From: Arthrospira sp. PCC 9108 | GTDB lineage: Bacteria > Cyanobacteriota > Cyanobacteriia > Cyanobacteriales > Microcoleaceae | DNA: 64,000 bases | Direction: 5' to 3' | NCBI GenBank assembly: GCA_016745315.1 | Contig: CP066886.1 | Location: 2,139,501 to 2,203,500, forward strand | Shown: positions 60,802-64,000 of the stretch, one piece after another | Layout: each line of letters begins with the position of its first letter | Numbering within the stretch: position 1 is the first letter of the stretch | Notes under the pieces: generated by a model | What the model saw: the letters and a program-made list of their open reading frames with translations, nothing else | Database searches by the model: none | Told to the model about the DNA's origin: nothing | Position numbers and translations under genes: made by a program

Positions 60802-63800
60802 ATGAGTTTTACTGCCTTTGAGTTTGAAAATTTTAGTTTTAATCCGGATCCTCAGTCAGATACTACGGGAATTTCCCCTGATCCGATTTCCACAGCCACT
60901 GGTATTCAGGCGCACAATTCCATAACTGTCTTAACTTTGGGTCAAGTTTCATCAGAACCCACTGAGAACTCCGATTTTATCCTCGGTACAGAATTCGATG
61001 ATATCATCTTTGCTTTAGGGGGAGATGATACGGTCTATGGTTTAGATGGCGATGATATTATTGGCGGAAATGAAGGTAATGATTTCTTACATGGAAATCA
61101 GGGTAATGATACCCTCTATGGCGGTCAGGGGGATGATACGCTTAGAGGTGGAAAAGGCAATGATGTGCTATTTGGTGATCGTGGTGATGACCTGTTATTT
61201 GGCGATCGCGACCATGATACATTATTTGGAAATCAAGGTAATGATACTCTATATGGCGGTCAGGGTAATGATCTCCTTTATGGCGGTAAAGGGGATGACT
61301 TATTATTTGGCGATCGCGGAAATGATACACTAATTGGCGATGAAGGTTCTGATACTCTCACAGGTGGAGAAGGAAATAACTGGTTTTATATTGGTTTAAA
61401 TACAGGAGGATTTACCCCTGCTAGAACCAATTTTATTATGGATTTTGATATTAATAAAGACTCGATTGGTTTATTACATGATCTCACTTTTGAATCTTTA
61501 AATATTTATCAGGGTTCCGGTGTATATGCTACAGATACAATTATTCAAGACCGCGCTACTAACGAATTTTTGGCGATTCTGAAAAATGTAAATAGCGATA
61601 GTTTTAAGGCTACTATCTTCCCTTCAGATGAAGCCACACCGACACCAGAACCCACACCAGAATCTACAGTTTTACCAACTCCGACACCGGAACCGACACC
61701 GGAACCGACACCCGCACCGACACCGGAACCGACACCCGCACCGACACCCGTACCCACACCCGTACCCACACCCGTACCCACACCGACTCCAGAGATAGAT
61801 AGTGACCTGGGAATTGTAGGGTTTAGTATGGATGAAATCGAAGTTATTGAAAGTGCAGGAACTGTTATAATTACAGTAGAAAGAACGGGAAATATTGATG
61901 AGCCAGGAACTGTAGATTATGCGACGGTAGATAATACAGCGATCGCCGGAGAAGATTACATCGCTACTAGCGGCACGCTGATTTTTGCTTCCGGTCAGGA
62001 TAGCAGACATATTACCCTTGAAGTTATCGATGACAATGAAGTAGAAGATACGGAGCAATTTCAGATAGTTCTCAGTAATCCTACTGGTGATTTAACTTTA
62101 GGCGATCGTGATACACTAACATTTAATATTATTGATAATGATATTCCTAATCCGGGTGTGTTCAATTTAGAGTTCACAGATATCGAAGTAGAAGATATTG
62201 GAACCGCCAGCATTACGGTAGAACGTACAGAAGGAAGTCATGGTGAAATTACCATAGATTTTGCTACCGCTGATGGTACTGCTATTGCTAACATTGATTA
62301 CATACCCGTATCAGGAACCCTAACTTTTGCGCCGGGAGAAACCAGCCAAACCATTAGCGTTGAGATTATTAATAATAACGAAAGAGAAGGGGATAAAACC
62401 TTCACTTTAAGTTTAAATAATCCCGCTGATGACGCAACTTTAGGAAGTCAATCTACAGTTACATTTACTATCTTAGATCCTGATATTTCTAGACCCGAAC
62501 CGGAACCGATTCCTGAACCGGAACCTGAACCGGAACCGGAACCGACTCCTGAACCGGAACCGACTCCTGAACCGGAACCGACTCCTGAACCGGAGCCGGA
62601 ACCTGAACCGGAGCCGGAACCTGAACCGGAGCCGGAACCTGAACCGGAGCCGGAACCCGAACCGGAGCCGGAACCCGAACCGACTCCTGAACCGACTCCC
62701 GAACCGGAGCCGGAACCCGAACCTGAACCCGAACCTGAACCGGAATCGACTCCCGAACCTGAACCGGAACCGACTCCCGAACCGGAGCCTGAACCTGAAC
62801 CTGAACCGACTCCCGAACCGGAACCGGAACCGACTCCCGAACCGGAGCCGGAACCGGAGCCAGAACCCGAACCGACTCCTGAACCGACTCCTGAACCGAC
62901 TCCTGAACCGACTCCTGAACCTGAACCCGAACCGACTCCTGAACCGGAGCCGACTCCTGAACCGACTCCTGAACCTGAACCCGAACCGACTCCTGAACCG
63001 ACTCCTGAACCGACTCCTGAACCGGAACCCGAACCGGAGCCGGAACCCGGACCGACTCCTGAACCGACTCCTGAACCTGAACCCGAACCGACTCCTGAAC
63101 CGGAGCCGGAACCTGAACCTGAACCCGAACCTGAACCCGAACCGACTCCTGAACCGGAGCCGACTCCTGAACCGGAGCCGGAACCTGAACCTGAACCGAC
63201 TCCTGAACCGGAGCCGGAACCTGAACCTGAACCGACTCCTGAACCGGAGCCGGAACCTGAACCGGAGCCGGAACCCGAACCGACTCCCGAACCGGAGCCG
63301 GAACCCGAACCGGAGCCGGAACCCGAACCGGAACCGACTCCTGAACCTGAACCTGAGCCGGAGCCGGAACCTGAACCGGAACCTGAGCCGGAGCTTACAG
63401 TTGTAGGGTTTACTATGGAGGAAATAGAAGTTGTTGAAAGTGACGGTAATATTATAATTACAGTCGAAAGAACGGGAGACACAAGTAGTACAGTAACCGT
63501 AGATTATGCGACGGTAGATGATACAGCGATCGCCGGAGAGGATTACATAGCTAGTAGCGGAACCCTAATTTTTTCAGCAGGTGAAACCATCCAAAATATT
63601 GACATCCAGATTATCGATGATAATGAAGTAGAAGATACGGAACAATTTAGGATTGTGCTGAGTAATCCTACCGGTGGTTTAACTTTAGGCGATCGCGATT
63701 CAATAATCTTGAGTATTATTGATGACGATGTGGAGCCGTCAGTAATCGAATTTAGTGATGCCATTTTCAGTGTTAATGAAGATGGTACACCCATCTCCGA

Positions 63801-64000
63801 AATTACTGTAATAAGAAGTGGTGAAAGTCTTGGAGAAATTAGTGTTGATGTCATCCCCACTGATGGAACAGCTACCGCTGGGGAAGATTATATCAATAGT
63901 CCCATTACGGTGACTTTTGGGGATGGAGATACAACACCAAAAACCGTGACCATTCCTATTATTGATGATGACATCTTTGAACCGACAGAAACGGTGATTC
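60802..64000 (+). CDS. giant RTX / Calx-beta repeat protein, 3' end beyond the window
   Basis: The frame is open from 60802 to the window end (1066 codons so far). Order: N-terminal 58 residues; about a dozen RTX calcium nonapeptides (GG.G.D.L) at about 59-193; a beta-rich segment to 276; a Pro-Thr-Glu linker (about 277-331); Calx-beta domains at about 334-443 and 450-560; a Pro-Glu/Pro-Thr linker of about 300 residues (566-863); two further Calx-beta domains, the last cut off. Calx-beta 1 and 3 are nearly the same. No signal peptide is seen; RTX proteins use type I secretion. Probably a calcium-binding surface or adhesive protein, possibly linked to gliding. Confidence 0.87.
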   Translation, partial: MSFTAFEFENFSFNPDPQSDTTGISPDPISTATGIQAHNSITVLTLGQVSSEPTENSDFILGTEFDDIIFALGGDDTVYGLDGDDIIGGNEGNDFLHGNQGNDTLYGGQGDDTLRGGKGNDVLFGDRGDDLLFGDRDHDTLFGNQGNDTLYGGQGNDLLYGGKGDDLLFGDRGNDTLIGDEGSDTLTGGEGNNWFYIGLNTGGFTPARTNFIMDFDINKDSIGLLHDLTFESLNIYQGSGVYATDTIIQDRATNEFLAILKNVNSDSFKATIFPSDEATPTPEPTPESTVLPTPTPEPTPEPTPAPTPEPTPAPTPVPTPVPTPVPTPTPEIDSDLGIVGFSMDEIEVIESAGTVIITVERTGNIDEPGTVDYATVDNTAIAGEDYIATSGTLIFASGQDSRHITLEVIDDNEVEDTEQFQIVLSNPTGDLTLGDRDTLTFNIIDNDIPNPGVFNLEFTDIEVEDIGTASITVERTEGSHGEITIDFATADGTAIANIDYIPVSGTLTFAPGETSQTISVEIINNNEREGDKTFTLSLNNPADDATLGSQSTVTFTILDPDISRPEPEPIPEPEPEPEPEPTPEPEPTPEPEPTPEPEPEPEPEPEPEPEPEPEPEPEPEPEPEPEPTPEPTPEPEPEPEPEPEPEPESTPEPEPEPTPEPEPEPEPEPTPEPEPEPTPEPEPEPEPEPEPTPEPTPEPTPEPTPEPEPEPTPEPEPTPEPTPEPEPEPTPEPTPEPTPEPEPEPEPEPGPTPEPTPEPEPEPTPEPEPEPEPEPEPEPEPTPEPEPTPEPEPEPEPEPTPEPEPEPEPEPTPEPEPEPEPEPEPEPTPEPEPEPEPEPEPEPEPTPEPEPEPEPEPEPEPEPELTVVGFTMEEIEVVESDGNIIITVERTGDTSSTVTVDYATVDDTAIAGEDYIASSGTLIFSAGETIQNIDIQIIDDNEVEDTEQFRIVLSNPTGGLTLGDRDSIILSIIDDDVEPSVIEFSDAIFSVNEDGTPISEITVIRSGESLGEISVDVIPTDGTATAGEDYINSPITVTFGDGDTTPKTVTIPIIDDDIFEPTETVI
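62497..63391 (+). repeat. Pro-Glu/Pro-Thr coding repeat
   Basis: About 300 codons made almost only of GAA/GAG-CC(G/T/C) (Glu-Pro) with interspersed ACTCC(T/C) (Thr-Pro). The period is 6 bp with higher-order 18-30 bp blocks. Synonymous third positions vary, so it is not a fresh copy. The complementary strand opens a false Gly-Ser ORF. Confidence 0.92.

Noticed and set aside
61545..62058. minus-strand Gly-Val/Cys-Gly repeat ORFs
   Set aside because: Shadows of the first Pro-Thr linker and the adjacent Calx-beta coding sequence.
62448..63482. 344-residue minus-strand Gly-Ser/Val ORF
   Set aside because: It is the mirror of the Pro-Glu codon repeat of the giant gene; composition is trivial and no ribosome site is present.

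Overview
The window reads as chromosomal DNA of a filamentous cyanobacterium; Arthrospira/Limnospira is my best guess from general resemblance, not from a search. The evidence is the very frequent HIP1 octamer GCGATCGC, RbcR-type LysR regulators, an RpaB-type response regulator, and a ribosomal-protein cluster with the cyanobacterial gene set (no rpsJ, rpsN, rpmD or rpsD inside it; adk, infA, truA, rplM, rpsI, rpmE and prfA attached).

Layout. 1-25 kb is mostly metabolism: two tandem RbcR-like regulators, an NnrU/Z-ISO membrane protein, a thioredoxin, a lipoprotein polysaccharide deacetylase, a small transaldolase/F6P aldolase, transketolase, RNase HI, PurH, a secreted GH9 glycosidase, RpaB, a ribbon-helix-helix protein, an SLC13 transporter, an EF-G-like GTPase, acetolactate synthase, a frameshifted citramalate synthase and a GT2 glycosyltransferase. 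Two tandem arrays of hairpin units ending in GGTGCGTCA/TGACGCACC flank the glycosyltransferase gene. 25-35 kb is accessory: a peptidoglycan-binding-repeat protein, a protein built of OB-like repeats with three 273-bp DNA copies, two duplicated small secreted proteins, a JmjC/cupin oxygenase, a nucleotidyltransferase, a periplasmic OB-fold protein, a CHASE3 two-component pair, and a membrane protein/ABM monooxygenase pair. 35-56 kb is the ribosomal supercluster rplC to prfA, preceded by a long structured leader with a good promoter and a 17-codon upstream ORF, and interrupted between rpmE and prfA by a tnpB-only IS200/IS605-type element. 56-64 kb holds two response regulators, an ABC-F ATPase, small unknown genes, and the 5' part of a giant RTX/Calx-beta surface-type protein whose frame is open to the window end.

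Three otherwise normal genes (cimA, rplF, prfA) each lack exactly one base in a G or C run. Two are essential, so base-calling errors are the simplest explanation.

The most original items are (a) the 26-31 kb group of secreted OB-fold and Asp/Asn/Arg-rich proteins beside a JmjC oxygenase, (b) the leader of the ribosomal cluster, (c) the GGTGCGTCA hairpin family with its tandem amplifications, and (d) the giant protein with a Pro-Glu linker of about 300 residues and a nested hairpin ending at its start codon.
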